Source: an uncultured Clostridia bacterium
GTDB lineage: Bacteria > Bacillota > Clostridia > Peptostreptococcales > Acidaminobacteraceae
Length of the DNA: 64,000 nucleotides
Assembly (NCBI GenBank): GCA_927417275.1
Contig: CAKMJV010000008.1
Location: forward strand, 1 to 64,000
Direction: 5' to 3'
Translations under genes and position numbers: made by a program
The notes under the pieces: model-generated
Database searches by the model: none
What the model was told of the DNA's origin: nothing
The model's input: only the letters and a program-made list of their open reading frames with translations
Part shown: positions 16,722-25,065 of the stretch, piece by piece
Numbering within the stretch: the first letter of the stretch is position 1
Layout: each line of letters starts with the position of its first letter

Positions 16722-18008
16722 ATGCGGATTTTAATCGTGGAAGACAGCCGTATCAATCAGTACATAGCTAGAGATACTCTGTTGAAGTTTCTGTTAGATT
16801 GTGAAATAGAGTTTGCTATGGATGGTGAAGAAGCCTTAGAAATGATTTATACGCAGCCAATCGACCTCGTACTTTTGGATATCATCATGCCAAAACTTAC
16901 AGGTCTTCAAGTTTTGGAACAGTTAAATAAAGCCTCTTATAAACATTTGCCAAAAGTGATTATGTTAACCACGATCAGTGACGCGAAAATTTTGAAAGCC
17001 TGTTTTGATCAGGGCGCTACTGACTATATAAAAAAGCCTTTTGAAGAAATGGATTTTATATCTCGAATCAATTCGGCACTTCGTGAAATAAAGAATGAAC
17101 AAGCGCTTAAGCGCAATGCGGAACTGCTGGAAACGCAAAATATCAAATTGATAGAAGCGAATGAATCTTTAAAACTTGCCCAATATCATTTGGTTCAAAA
17201 AGAAAAATTGGTAGCTATTGGAGAGTTGGCAGCAGGTATCGCCCATGAAATTAATAATCCCTTAGCGTTCGTAACCAGTAACTTTACGAATGTTAGGCAA
17301 TATGTGAGCACTTTAAAAACTTTTTTAGAGCAGTTGTATGCGACTTTAGAATCGGATGAAAGTGTGCTGAATCAAGATTTAAAAGTTTCCCTATTAGAAT
17401 CCTGGGAAAGAAATGATTTGGCATTTATATTAGATGATTTTCCAGAGCTTATCATCGACTCACAAAAGGGATTAGACCGCGTTGCTAAAATAGTGAGCAG
17501 TATGAGAAATTTTGCACGTCTTTCTGATGATGAGTATTTTGAATATGTTTATATCGCAGATTTATTTGAAGAAGTTTTCATCGTCGTAAACAATGAGGTG
17601 AAATACTCGGCTAATATCATTACAGACTTTCCTGAGTGTCCACCGATATATTGTAACAAAGGCCAAATCGAACAAATCTTGGTCAATTTGCTGGTTAATG
17701 CGGTACATGCCATTAAAAATCAAATTCACGATGGTATGGGAACCATACGGATTCATACCATACCACATGAAGACGCGTGTGAAATCATCATTTGTGATAA
17801 CGGCACGGGCATAAAAGAGGCGCATTTAAGTAAAATCTTTGATCCGTTTTTCACGACAAAACCGGAAGGACAAGGAACGGGTTTGGGACTGAGCATTACA
17901 CATAATATCGTTGTTGATAAGCACCATGGACGCATACATGTGGATAGTCAGTGGGGAAATGGTGCTTGTTTTCACATTTTTTTACCTTATAAAATAGACA
18001 TAGAATAA
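16722..18008 (+). CDS. Response regulator receiver-histidine kinase fusion (soluble)
   Basis: This 428-residue protein starts with a receiver domain: acidic pocket in ILIVEDS, phosphoacceptor Asp in VLLDIIMP, Lys in YIKKPF. A coiled coil (about 120-160) leads to a HisKA domain with the phosphorylated His in GIAHEINNPLAFV. The HATPase_c domain has VNLLVNAVHAI (N box), CDNGTGI (G1), FDPFFTTKPEGQGTGLGLSI (F/G2). There is no transmembrane segment. The receiver sits before the kinase, so it may take phosphate from another kinase or gate the kinase by its phosphorylation state. It lies between the methylase and plsC genes. Confidence 0.9.
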   Translation: MRILIVEDSRINQYIARDTLLKFLLDCEIEFAMDGEEALEMIYTQPIDLVLLDIIMPKLTGLQVLEQLNKASYKHLPKVIMLTTISDAKILKACFDQGATDYIKKPFEEMDFISRINSALREIKNEQALKRNAELLETQNIKLIEANESLKLAQYHLVQKEKLVAIGELAAGIAHEINNPLAFVTSNFTNVRQYVSTLKTFLEQLYATLESDESVLNQDLKVSLLESWERNDLAFILDDFPELIIDSQKGLDRVAKIVSSMRNFARLSDDEYFEYVYIADLFEEVFIVVNNEVKYSANIITDFPECPPIYCNKGQIEQILVNLLVNAVHAIKNQIHDGMGTIRIHTIPHEDACEIIICDNGTGIKEAHLSKIFDPFFTTKPEGQGTGLGLSITHNIVVDKHHGRIHVDSQWGNGACFHIFLPYKIDIE

Positions 18009-18018
18009 TGGAGGCATT

Positions 18019-18732
18019 ATGATACGAACCATCATTTGGTTTTTGTTTTTTTGGATTAAACTCGTTATTTATCTTCCCAGTTATTTTAAGGCTAAAAAAA
18101 TGCAAGATCCAAGCGACTATGCGGATATTAAAGCAAGGAAATGGATGGGGGATTTACTGAAAATAGCGGGATGCAAAGTTAATGTGCGTGGTTTAGAAAA
18201 CATTCCGAAAGATCAAACCGTGTTGTTTGTTTGCAATCATCAAAGCAATTTTGATATCCCACTAATGATTACGACTTTACCTGGCAAAAAGGGTTTTATC
18301 GCAAAAATAGAGACATTGAAACTCCCTTTTGTAAGAGACTGGATGCGCTTTATGCGTTGTGTATTTATGGATCGGTCAGACTTAAGGAAACAAGTGAAAT
18401 CGATTTCTGAAGGAATAGACATCCTTAAATCGGGGCATTCTATGGTTTTATTTCCCGAAGGGACGAGAAGCCCTGATGGACAATTACTAGATTTTAAAGC
18501 AGGGGGATTTAAATTGGCAACCAAATCGGGTGTACCGATTGTCCCTGTCACCATAAATGGTTCTATGCATTTGATGAAAAAAGGAACGCTTAAGATTACA
18601 CCCGCTGAAGTTGAAATCATAGTTGGCAAAGCGATTTTCATGACGGATGAAATGAACAAAGAAACGGTTAAATTATCAGAACATGTAAAATCTACCATAG
18701 CGGATACACTGATCCGCGCAAACGATAAATAG
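18019..18732 (+). CDS. plsC: 1-acyl-sn-glycerol-3-phosphate acyltransferase
   Basis: It acylates lysophosphatidic acid to phosphatidic acid at the membrane. The 237-residue protein has an N-terminal hydrophobic segment, the catalytic NHQSNFD (HX4D) motif near residue 74, and FPEGTRSPDGQ for substrate phosphate binding. VPIVPVTINGS is the conserved fourth block. It follows the kinase gene by ten bases with GGAGG before ATG, and precedes an aldolase by nine bases. All family motifs are intact. Confidence 0.93.
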   Translation: MIRTIIWFLFFWIKLVIYLPSYFKAKKMQDPSDYADIKARKWMGDLLKIAGCKVNVRGLENIPKDQTVLFVCNHQSNFDIPLMITTLPGKKGFIAKIETLKLPFVRDWMRFMRCVFMDRSDLRKQVKSISEGIDILKSGHSMVLFPEGTRSPDGQLLDFKAGGFKLATKSGVPIVPVTINGSMHLMKKGTLKITPAEVEIIVGKAIFMTDEMNKETVKLSEHVKSTIADTLIRANDK

Positions 18733-18741
18733 GAGGATCAC

Positions 18742-19395
18742 ATGTCTTTAAAGCATCAGATGGCTAGAAAAGAAATTATAGAAGCGAGTTTGGTTATACT
18801 TAAATCGGGATTTGTCATCGGCACTTGGGGCAATATGAGTACGCGAATCGTAGGCGATGAACTCGTGGCAATAACACCAAGTGGTGTGGAATACGATAAG
18901 TTAATACCAGAAAACATTCCCATTATAGACATGGAAGGCAATCTAATAGACGGCAACATGAAGCCATCTATAGACTTAAGATTGCATCTGGATATCTATA
19001 AAAACAGGCCGGATATCAACGCCATTATACACACGCATTCTGTTCATTGTACAGCGATGGCAGTTGCTAGAAAACCGATTCCTGCTGCCTGTGAGGATTT
19101 GGTTCAAATCGTAGGTGGTGAGGTCCGAGTTTCGCCCTATAGATTACCCCATGCAGATGACTTTAGTACGGTTATTTTGAGTGCGCTAAAAGATAGGCAA
19201 GCGGTAATTATGGCTAATCACGGGCTTTTGTCGGCGGGTAGCCATCTAAAAGAGGCTGTTAAAATAGCCTTTGTTTGTGAGAAAGCGGCTCACGCCAGTA
19301 TACTTGCTGCAAGCATAGGTGGTGTCGTTTCACTGGATGCATCTGAATGTGCCTATATGCGTGATTTTTATCTGAATAAGTACGGACAAAAGTAG
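18742..19395 (+). CDS. Class II aldolase/adducin family protein
   Basis: This 217-residue zinc-dependent aldolase-type protein has WGNMSTR (phosphate loop), ITPSGVEYDKL, the metal-binding IIHTHSVHCTAMA (two histidines) and ANHGLLSAG (third His). The catalytic Glu is probably in AACEDLVQ. The family includes fuculose-1-phosphate aldolase, ribulose-5-phosphate epimerase and methylthioribulose-phosphate dehydratase. No sugar kinase or isomerase lies nearby, so the substrate cannot be assigned. It is the last gene before the exporter leader region. Confidence 0.82.
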   Translation: MSLKHQMARKEIIEASLVILKSGFVIGTWGNMSTRIVGDELVAITPSGVEYDKLIPENIPIIDMEGNLIDGNMKPSIDLRLHLDIYKNRPDINAIIHTHSVHCTAMAVARKPIPAACEDLVQIVGGEVRVSPYRLPHADDFSTVILSALKDRQAVIMANHGLLSAGSHLKEAVKIAFVCEKAAHASILAASIGGVVSLDASECAYMRDFYLNKYGQK

Positions 19396-19443
19396 AAGAA
19401 GTGTTCTTTTTTATTACAAGAATATGACAAGTTTAAAAAAAAG

Positions 19444-19472
19444 TTGCACATATAAAAAAAATACTATATCCT
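19444..19472 (+). promoter_or_regulatory. Promoter of the ABC exporter leader transcript
   Basis: TTGCAC and TATCCT are separated by 17 bases. An 8-bp hairpin, AAACTTCG/CGAAGTTT at 19485-19505, would form at the 5' end of the transcript, before the strong ribosome site of the leader ORF. Confidence 0.55.
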
Positions 19473-19534
19473 ATGTTTAGGGTTAAACTTCGGCTGTCGA
19501 AGTTTACACAAATTTAAAGAAGGAGGTTATAAAC

Positions 19535-19654
19535 ATGATGACATTATTTAACAGTGGTTTAACAAACAACGGTTCAGCGAGAGTAAACAACAGCACTATC
19601 AGTGCGTCTATTTTTGCGAGTAAAAAGTTTATAGCCTGCGGTCGAACAATCTAA
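19535..19654 (+). CDS. 39-residue leader peptide upstream of the ABC exporter
   Basis: This short ORF begins MMTLFNSGLTNNGS and ends FIACGRTI. It is preceded by AAGGAGG eight bases before the first ATG, the best ribosome site in the neighbourhood. I recognise no homologue. Its rich Asn, Ser and Thr content and lack of a signal segment do not suggest a mature product. Its last codons (19634-19642) are nearly identical to the 3' arm of the terminator that follows, so translation of the ORF should control hairpin choice. The arrangement resembles the BmrB leader of Bacillus bmrCD, an exporter of the same architecture. Function as a regulatory leader is inference. Confidence 0.7.
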   Translation: MMTLFNSGLTNNGSARVNNSTISASIFASKKFIACGRTI

Positions 19655-19690
19655 GTAATCCATAGAGATTAATTAAATTCTACCACAGGC
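19634..19690 (+). promoter_or_regulatory. Candidate antiterminator overlapping the leader ORF end
   Basis: GCCTGCGGT (19634-19642, inside the leader ORF) can pair with ACCACAGGC (19682-19690), the 5' arm of the following terminator, at eight of nine positions; the exception is a C-A mismatch. It can extend through ATA/TAT after a two-base bulge. This excludes the terminator. A ribosome finishing the leader ORF would cover 19634-19642 and favour termination. Confidence 0.6.
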
Positions 19691-19709
19691 GCTATGTCTG
19701 TGGTTTTTA
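19682..19709 (+). terminator. Leader terminator 1
   Basis: The nine-pair stem ACCACAGGC / GTCTGTGGT (one G-U) has loop GCTAT and is followed by TTTTAT. It lies between the leader ORF and the first exporter gene, on the same strand, so it must be overcome for exporter expression. Confidence 0.8.
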
Positions 19710-19740
19710 TATTTCTAGAGTTGTTTTTTCTAGTTCATTA

Positions 19741-19763
19741 ACCACGCTTGCGTGGTTTTTTTG
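19741..19763 (+). terminator. Leader terminator 2
   Basis: The stem ACCACG / CGTGGT has a CTTG loop followed by a seven-T run. It is 50 bases before the exporter start. Its 5' arm AACCAC (19740-19745) can also pair with GTGGTT (19700-19705), the 3' arm of terminator 1, when that arm is free. Confidence 0.8.
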
Positions 19764-19811
19764 TTTTTAAAAGCACAGACAGGTTTCAAAAATTAGGAGG
19801 TCGTAACAACA

Positions 19812-21554
19812 ATGAAGAACATATTTAAGTACTTGAAAGGATATAGAGCCGTATTTCTTTTGGCTATCATTTCAATAATCGTCGCAACAGCCATGCAACT
19901 CGGTACGCCTATTTTGATAAAATACGCCATAGATTCAGTGATTGGTGATGAACCCGCTGGAAACTTACAGTTCTTGATGGATGCATTTGGTAAAAATTTA
20001 ATGAGCGTTGTTTGGCTGATCATTGGCATAAACTTTATAAGAGGGGTATTTTTATTCTTTAAAGGGCTATTGTCTAGTTATGCGGCAGAAAACATCGCAC
20101 AAAATATGCGTGAAAAACTATACAGACAAATACAATACATGACGTATGAACATCATACAAAGAAAGAAACTGGTGATATGATTCAGCGTTGTACATCAGA
20201 TGTAGAAACCATTAGAAGGTTCTTAGGGGTTCAAATCGTAGATTTAGGACGCATACTTTTTATGATTCTCATGTCTGTGGGCATTATGTTGATGCTCAAT
20301 GTAAAATTAACCGTTTTCGCAGTCGCACTTATTCCTATTTTATTTGGATTCTCTTATGTGTTTTTTACAAAAGTACAAAAGAATTTTAAAAAATCTGATG
20401 AAGCTGAAGGCAAGTTAACAACGGTATTACAAGAAAATTTATCCGGTGTTCGTGTGGTGCGTGCTTTTGGACGTGAAAAGTATGAAATCGATAAATTTGA
20501 AGAAGTAAATAAAAACTATAAAGACTTAACGTACCGATTGATCGAGATTTTAGCGATGTTTTGGTCATCATCAGATCTGATTACACTTTTCCAAAGTGGT
20601 GTGGTACTGGTGGTGGGTGCGCAAATGGCGATCGCGGGTGAGATAACCATCGGGACATTGATTGCATTTATCACTTATGAATCCATGTTACTCTGGCCAG
20701 TTAAACAATCTGGTAGACTTTTAAGTGAACTTGGAAAAACCACAGTTGCTATTACACGTGTGGAAGAGATTCTCAATGAAGAAATTGAATCGGATCAACC
20801 CAACGAGTTTGAAGCAGACATTCAAGGTAAAATCGAATTTGAAAACGTCAACTTTTCATATCCTGATGGTAAAATGGCGCTTAAGAATATCAACTTAACG
20901 CTTGAAAAAGGTAAGACATTGGGCATTTTAGGCTCGACAGGTTCTGGAAAATCGACGTTGGTGCATTTACTTCAAAGACTTTATGAGTATGAAGGCAGTA
21001 TCAAAATCGATGGTGTGGAGCTCAAAAATATCAAGAAGCAATGGGTGCGCAGAAAAATTGGTTTGATTTTACAAGAGCCTTATCTCTATGCTAAAACAGT
21101 AAAAGAGAACATAGGTATAATCGATAAATCTTACGATGATTCAACCATATCGGAAGCCGCTAAAATAGCATCTATACACGATAATATTTTAGAATTTAAA
21201 GATGGCTATGACACCGTAATTGGTGAGAAAGGCGTTTCACTCTCTGGTGGTCAAAAGCAACGCGTTGCTATTTCTAGAACCATCATTGATCCGGATAAAC
21301 CTATTTTAATCTTCGATGATTCATTAAGTGCAGTTGATACTGAGACCGACATGAAAATTCGTAGAGCATTATCAAAACGCAGCAAAGACGTAACCACTTT
21401 GATCATTAGTCACAGAATCACGACGCTTTCAGAAGCAGATTACATCATCGTGCTTGATGATGGTGAGATTATTCAAAGGGGAACGCATGCAGAACTTATC
21501 CATGCAGATGGACTTTATAAAAGAATTTGGGATTTACAAAAAATGGTTGTTTAA
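19812..21554 (+). CDS. Heterodimeric ABC exporter, subunit 1 (degenerate-site half)
   Basis: The 580-residue half-transporter has six membrane helices (about 1-320) followed by an ATPase domain. Walker A is GSTGSGKST, signature LSGGQKQR, Walker B ILIFDDS, H-loop IISHR. The residue after the Walker B Asp is Asp where the catalytic Glu normally sits, the known mark of the noncanonical subunit in heterodimers such as BmrC or TM287. The partner is the next gene, 36 bases on. It starts at ATG after AGGAGGT. It probably exports drugs or lipids; the substrate is unknown. It is controlled by the leader and two terminators upstream. Confidence 0.92.
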   Translation: MKNIFKYLKGYRAVFLLAIISIIVATAMQLGTPILIKYAIDSVIGDEPAGNLQFLMDAFGKNLMSVVWLIIGINFIRGVFLFFKGLLSSYAAENIAQNMREKLYRQIQYMTYEHHTKKETGDMIQRCTSDVETIRRFLGVQIVDLGRILFMILMSVGIMLMLNVKLTVFAVALIPILFGFSYVFFTKVQKNFKKSDEAEGKLTTVLQENLSGVRVVRAFGREKYEIDKFEEVNKNYKDLTYRLIEILAMFWSSSDLITLFQSGVVLVVGAQMAIAGEITIGTLIAFITYESMLLWPVKQSGRLLSELGKTTVAITRVEEILNEEIESDQPNEFEADIQGKIEFENVNFSYPDGKMALKNINLTLEKGKTLGILGSTGSGKSTLVHLLQRLYEYEGSIKIDGVELKNIKKQWVRRKIGLILQEPYLYAKTVKENIGIIDKSYDDSTISEAAKIASIHDNILEFKDGYDTVIGEKGVSLSGGQKQRVAISRTIIDPDKPILIFDDSLSAVDTETDMKIRRALSKRSKDVTTLIISHRITTLSEADYIIVLDDGEIIQRGTHAELIHADGLYKRIWDLQKMVV

Positions 21555-21590
21555 TTTTGGTCTCAAAGACTTGTACCGGGAGGGATTTTA

Positions 21591-23459
21591 GTGGAAAACA
21601 ATAAAGAAATGAAATTAAAGTACGACAAGGCAGTTTGGAAAGAATTATTTACCTACTTCCGTCGTTTTAAGAAAGATTTCATGATACTGGTAGCGTTCAT
21701 GATTTCACTTGCAGCAGTTGACATAACCTTTCCACTGTTGACACGTTACGCAATAGACACCTATGTAATTCCTAGAAATTTAGAGGGACTTTGGATCGTA
21801 GGTGTGGGCTACTTAATTTTAACCGTTTTACTATCAGGCATCGTTTTTCTATTTATCAAACATGCTGGTAAAATTGAGATGAACATGTTATATCAATTGC
21901 GAAAAGATAGTTTTGAGAAGTTACAAAGACTCTCATTTAGTTATTATGATAAAAATGCAATTGGTTGGATGATCGCACGAACCACCTCTGACGCGCAAAA
22001 GATTTCAGAAACAGTCGCTTGGGGTCTGGTGGATATGGTCTGGGGATTTGCTATGATGCTCGGTATTTCTGTGGTTATGCTCATCGTGAACTGGAAATTG
22101 GCACTTGTTACACTGGTAACTGTACCGATTTTGGCAGCGCTCAGTGTGTTGTTTGAGAAAAAGATGTTGATCGCTTATAGAAATGTACGTAAAATCAACT
22201 CAAAAATTACGGGATTGTTTAATGATGGCATCGTAGGTGCAAAAACCACCAAGACATTGGTTAGAGAAGAACTTAACCGCGATGAATTTGGTGAGGTTAC
22301 CATGGATATGAAAAGAACTTCGGTTCGTGCTGCAACGATTTCAGCGGGCTATTTGCCTATGGCTCTCTTTGTTTCAGCAGTGGGCATGGTATTAACCCTT
22401 TACTTTGGCAGTGTGTTTTTAGTTGACCAGGTTATTACCTATGGTATTTTGGTACTTTTTATCACCTATGCGAGACAGTTCTTTGACCCCGTTTTAGAAC
22501 TTGCGCGTATTTACACGGAGATGATCAGTGCACAAGCGGCTGCTGAGCGTGTTATGGCACTGATTAATGAAAAAGAAGAAATCACTGAAGGTGATGAAGT
22601 GTTAGCGCTTTACGGCAACCATTACGATCAAAAATTTGAGAATTGGGAACCGATTAAAGGGGATGTGGAATTTAAGCATGTGGACTTCTATTATAAAGAA
22701 GGCGAGTACATTCTTAAGGATTTCAATCTCAAAGTAGAAAGTGGTCAAACCGTTGCATTGGTTGGTGAGACAGGATCAGGTAAGAGTACGATTGTGAACT
22801 TGGCGTGTCGTTTTTATGAGCCAACAGGCGGAAGCATCTTAATAGATGGAAAAGATTACAAAGACCGTTCACAAAATTGGTTACATGCCAACATCGGTTA
22901 TGTGCTTCAAGCGCCCCATTTGTTTAGTGGGACGATCAAAGAAAATATTCGTTATGGAAAACTTGATGCGACTGATGAAGAAATCATAGAAGCGGCGCAA
23001 ACGGTAAATGCACATGATTTTATCGTTAAACTTGAAAAAGGATACGATACGGAAGTTGGTGAAGGTGGCGGCTTGTTATCCACAGGTGAAAAACAACTTA
23101 TTTCATTTGCGAGAGCAATCATCGCAAAACCGAGATTGTTCTTCCTTGATGAAGCGACTTCATCCATTGATACAGAAACAGAATCTAAAATTCAGCACGC
23201 CATTGATACAGTGCTTGAAAACAGAACCAGTTTTATCATCGCGCATCGCTTATCAACGATTCGCAACGCAGATGTGATCTTGGTTATTAAAAAAGGTGTT
23301 GTAATCGAAAGAGGTAACCATGCAGCGCTTATGGCGTTAAAAGGACATTACTACGAACTTTATACCAACCAGTTTGTTGAAGAAGGCGAACGAGACATCT
23401 TAGAACACTATGGTGCAAAAGGTAAAGAAGTAAGTAATGACAACCTTAGAACCGCATAA
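21591..23459 (+). CDS. Heterodimeric ABC exporter, subunit 2 (catalytic-Glu half)
   Basis: The 622-residue half-transporter has six membrane helices and an ATPase domain. Walker A is GETGSGKST, Walker B LFFLDEATSS with the catalytic Glu, H-loop IIAHR. Its signature is LSTGEKQ instead of LSGGQ. Thus the site built from subunit 1 Walker motifs and this signature is degenerate, while the opposite site is canonical. This complementarity shows that the two genes encode one heterodimer of the BmrCD/LmrCD type. Start is GTG after GGGAGGG. A strong terminator follows. Confidence 0.92.
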   Translation: MENNKEMKLKYDKAVWKELFTYFRRFKKDFMILVAFMISLAAVDITFPLLTRYAIDTYVIPRNLEGLWIVGVGYLILTVLLSGIVFLFIKHAGKIEMNMLYQLRKDSFEKLQRLSFSYYDKNAIGWMIARTTSDAQKISETVAWGLVDMVWGFAMMLGISVVMLIVNWKLALVTLVTVPILAALSVLFEKKMLIAYRNVRKINSKITGLFNDGIVGAKTTKTLVREELNRDEFGEVTMDMKRTSVRAATISAGYLPMALFVSAVGMVLTLYFGSVFLVDQVITYGILVLFITYARQFFDPVLELARIYTEMISAQAAAERVMALINEKEEITEGDEVLALYGNHYDQKFENWEPIKGDVEFKHVDFYYKEGEYILKDFNLKVESGQTVALVGETGSGKSTIVNLACRFYEPTGGSILIDGKDYKDRSQNWLHANIGYVLQAPHLFSGTIKENIRYGKLDATDEEIIEAAQTVNAHDFIVKLEKGYDTEVGEGGGLLSTGEKQLISFARAIIAKPRLFFLDEATSSIDTETESKIQHAIDTVLENRTSFIIAHRLSTIRNADVILVIKKGVVIERGNHAALMALKGHYYELYTNQFVEEGERDILEHYGAKGKEVSNDNLRTA

Positions 23460-23473
23460 TCAGCACTTCAGAA

Positions 23474-23507
23474 AATGAATGTTTTTAAAAAAAACATTCA
23501 TTTTTTT
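23474..23507 (+). terminator. Terminator of the exporter operon
   Basis: The 13-bp stem AATGAATGTTTTT / AAAAACATTCATT is followed by a T run. It has low GC but is long and directly after the stop codon. Confidence 0.8.
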
Positions 23508-23517
23508 CGTCTTAGTC

Positions 23518-23546
23518 TTGCGACACGTCATAAAATATGCTATTAT
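23518..23546 (+). promoter_or_regulatory. Promoter of the SAM-riboswitch operon
   Basis: TTGCGA, a 17-base spacer and TATTAT preceded by TGC (extended -10) place transcription start about 40 bases before the riboswitch P1 helix. Confidence 0.75.
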
Positions 23547-23590
23547 CTCTATTAAATTAACAACTTTAAGCAAGGTACAACAATTGTATA

Positions 23591-23706
23591 TCACCTTATC
23601 CAGAGTGGCCGAGAGAACAGGCTCTACGACGCCCAGCAACCTGCATCCCATTCGATGCGTGGTGCCAATTCCTGCATTTCTAGCGAAATGAGAGATGAGA
23701 GAGTGA
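23591..23706 (+). ncRNA. SAM-I (S-box) riboswitch
   Basis: The conserved S-box landmarks occur in order: CTTATCCAGAG with the P1/P2 start and kink-turn region, GACGCCCAGCAACCTG, GGTGCCAATTCC, and a 3' side GAGAGATGAGAG that closes P1. When SAM is bound, P1 forms and the downstream terminator stops transcription. The genes that follow (aspartate kinase, metF, MetH reactivation domain, metH) belong to methionine supply, as expected for this class. Confidence 0.95.
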
Positions 23707-23721
23707 AAACGCTTCAGTTGC

Positions 23722-23750
23722 GTCGCTTTCTATTTGAATGCGACTTTTTT
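23722..23750 (+). terminator. Riboswitch expression-platform terminator
   Basis: GTCGC / GCGAC with a 13-base loop is followed by six T residues, directly after the S-box aptamer and just before the aspartate kinase ribosome site. It is the off-state structure of the riboswitch. Confidence 0.8.
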
Positions 23751-23785
23751 ATTTGAAAAATCAAACCGATGAAAGGAGGGTTTTC

Positions 23786-24997
23786 GTGAGCATCATAGTA
23801 CAAAAATACGGTGGCACATCCATGGCAGATTCAAAATGCATTAAAAACGTCGCACAGAAGGTGGTTAAGGCCAAACGGTTAGGACATCAAGTCGTAGTCG
23901 TGGTATCGGCACCTGCTGGTGTGACAGACGATTTAATTAGACGTGCGAAGGAAGTGACAGATAAACCTTCTGGTAGAGAACTCGATATGATTTTAGCAAC
24001 CGGCGAGCAAATTTCCATTTCTCTCTTAGCGATGGCTATAAAATCATTAGGTGAAGATGCCATATCTTTTACCAGTTCACAAGTGGGTATCTTTACTGAT
24101 GCTAACCATAACAAAGCAAAAATAGAAGAAATCAATACTTCTAAAATAATGAAATCATTAGATGCAAATCAGGTCGTGATTATCGCTGGTTTTCAAGGGG
24201 TTACGAAAGAACTGGAAATTACGACTTTGGGAAGAGGCGGATCAGACACCTCTGCAGTTGCAATAGGTGTCGCACTAGGTGCAAGTGAAGTGGAAATCTA
24301 CACCGACGTAGATGGTATTTACACAGCCGATCCCCGTATTGTTGCTAGCGCAAAGAAAATTCATCGCATAACATTTGATGAGATGTTAGAGATGGCTGGG
24401 TCTGGGGCAAAGGTGCTCCATCTCAGAAGTGTGGAACTTGCGGCTAAGAATAATATGCCCATACACTTAAGGTCGTCATTTAGTGATGCAATAGGCACTT
24501 TTGTCGTGGACGAGGAGGATGAAAACATGGAACAGGTACTGGTGAGAGGCGTGGCGCATACCACCAATAACGCTAAAATTACCATCGCAAATATAGAAAA
24601 CAGTTCAAAAAATATCGCCTATATCTTTAAGTCGATTTCTGATCATAATATCAATGTAGACGTTATTACGCAAAACTACATTAAAAAAGACCGTATGACC
24701 ATCTCTTTTACAGTGTCTGAGGATGAATATGAAGCGGCACTTGCCCTTTCTAAAAAATTGGGCAAAGACGTAAAAGCGGAAACGGTTTACGGCAATGAAA
24801 GCGTGGCAAAGGTATGCATCATCGGCGTAGGCATGAAATCGACGCCTGGTGTTGCCTCAAGAGTTTTCGATTGTTTGGCACAAAGTGACGTCGAAATCGA
24901 CATGGTTTCTACATCGGATATTAATATTTCATGTGTCATTAATCAAAAGGATTATCAAAAGGCAGTTATCGCAATTCACAACGCTTTCGAACTTTAA
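23786..24997 (+). CDS. lysC: Aspartate kinase
   Basis: It phosphorylates aspartate, the first step towards lysine, threonine and methionine. The start is GTG at 23786 (403 residues), with AAGGAGGG just upstream; the open frame before it runs through the riboswitch terminator. VQKYGGTSMAD is the ATP-site motif. GRGGSDTSAVAIG and EIYTDVDGIYTADPR form the catalytic part. The C-terminal region carries two ACT domains, including VSTSDINISCVI, so feedback control by an amino acid is expected. Placement behind a SAM riboswitch suggests the methionine-responsive isozyme. Confidence 0.94.
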   Translation: MSIIVQKYGGTSMADSKCIKNVAQKVVKAKRLGHQVVVVVSAPAGVTDDLIRRAKEVTDKPSGRELDMILATGEQISISLLAMAIKSLGEDAISFTSSQVGIFTDANHNKAKIEEINTSKIMKSLDANQVVIIAGFQGVTKELEITTLGRGGSDTSAVAIGVALGASEVEIYTDVDGIYTADPRIVASAKKIHRITFDEMLEMAGSGAKVLHLRSVELAAKNNMPIHLRSSFSDAIGTFVVDEEDENMEQVLVRGVAHTTNNAKITIANIENSSKNIAYIFKSISDHNINVDVITQNYIKKDRMTISFTVSEDEYEAALALSKKLGKDVKAETVYGNESVAKVCIIGVGMKSTPGVASRVFDCLAQSDVEIDMVSTSDINISCVINQKDYQKAVIAIHNAFEL

Positions 24998-25014
24998 TAG
25001 TAGAAGAAATACTG

Positions 25015-25049
25015 AAAATACCACTTCTATGTTTGAAGTGGTATTTTTC
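25015..25049 (+). terminator. Hairpin with T run between lysC and metF
   Basis: The 13-bp stem AAAATACCACTTC / GAAGTGGTATTTT ends in TTTTT and CT. It would act as a rho-independent terminator or partial attenuator inside the operon, reducing metF-metH expression relative to lysC. No separate promoter for metF is evident downstream. Confidence 0.75.
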
Positions 25050-25065
25050 TAAAGAGGAGGATACC

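Noticed and set aside
18240..18698. A 152-codon minus-strand frame opposite plsC
   Set aside because: It lies wholly within an intact plsC and has no recognisable domain or ribosome site.
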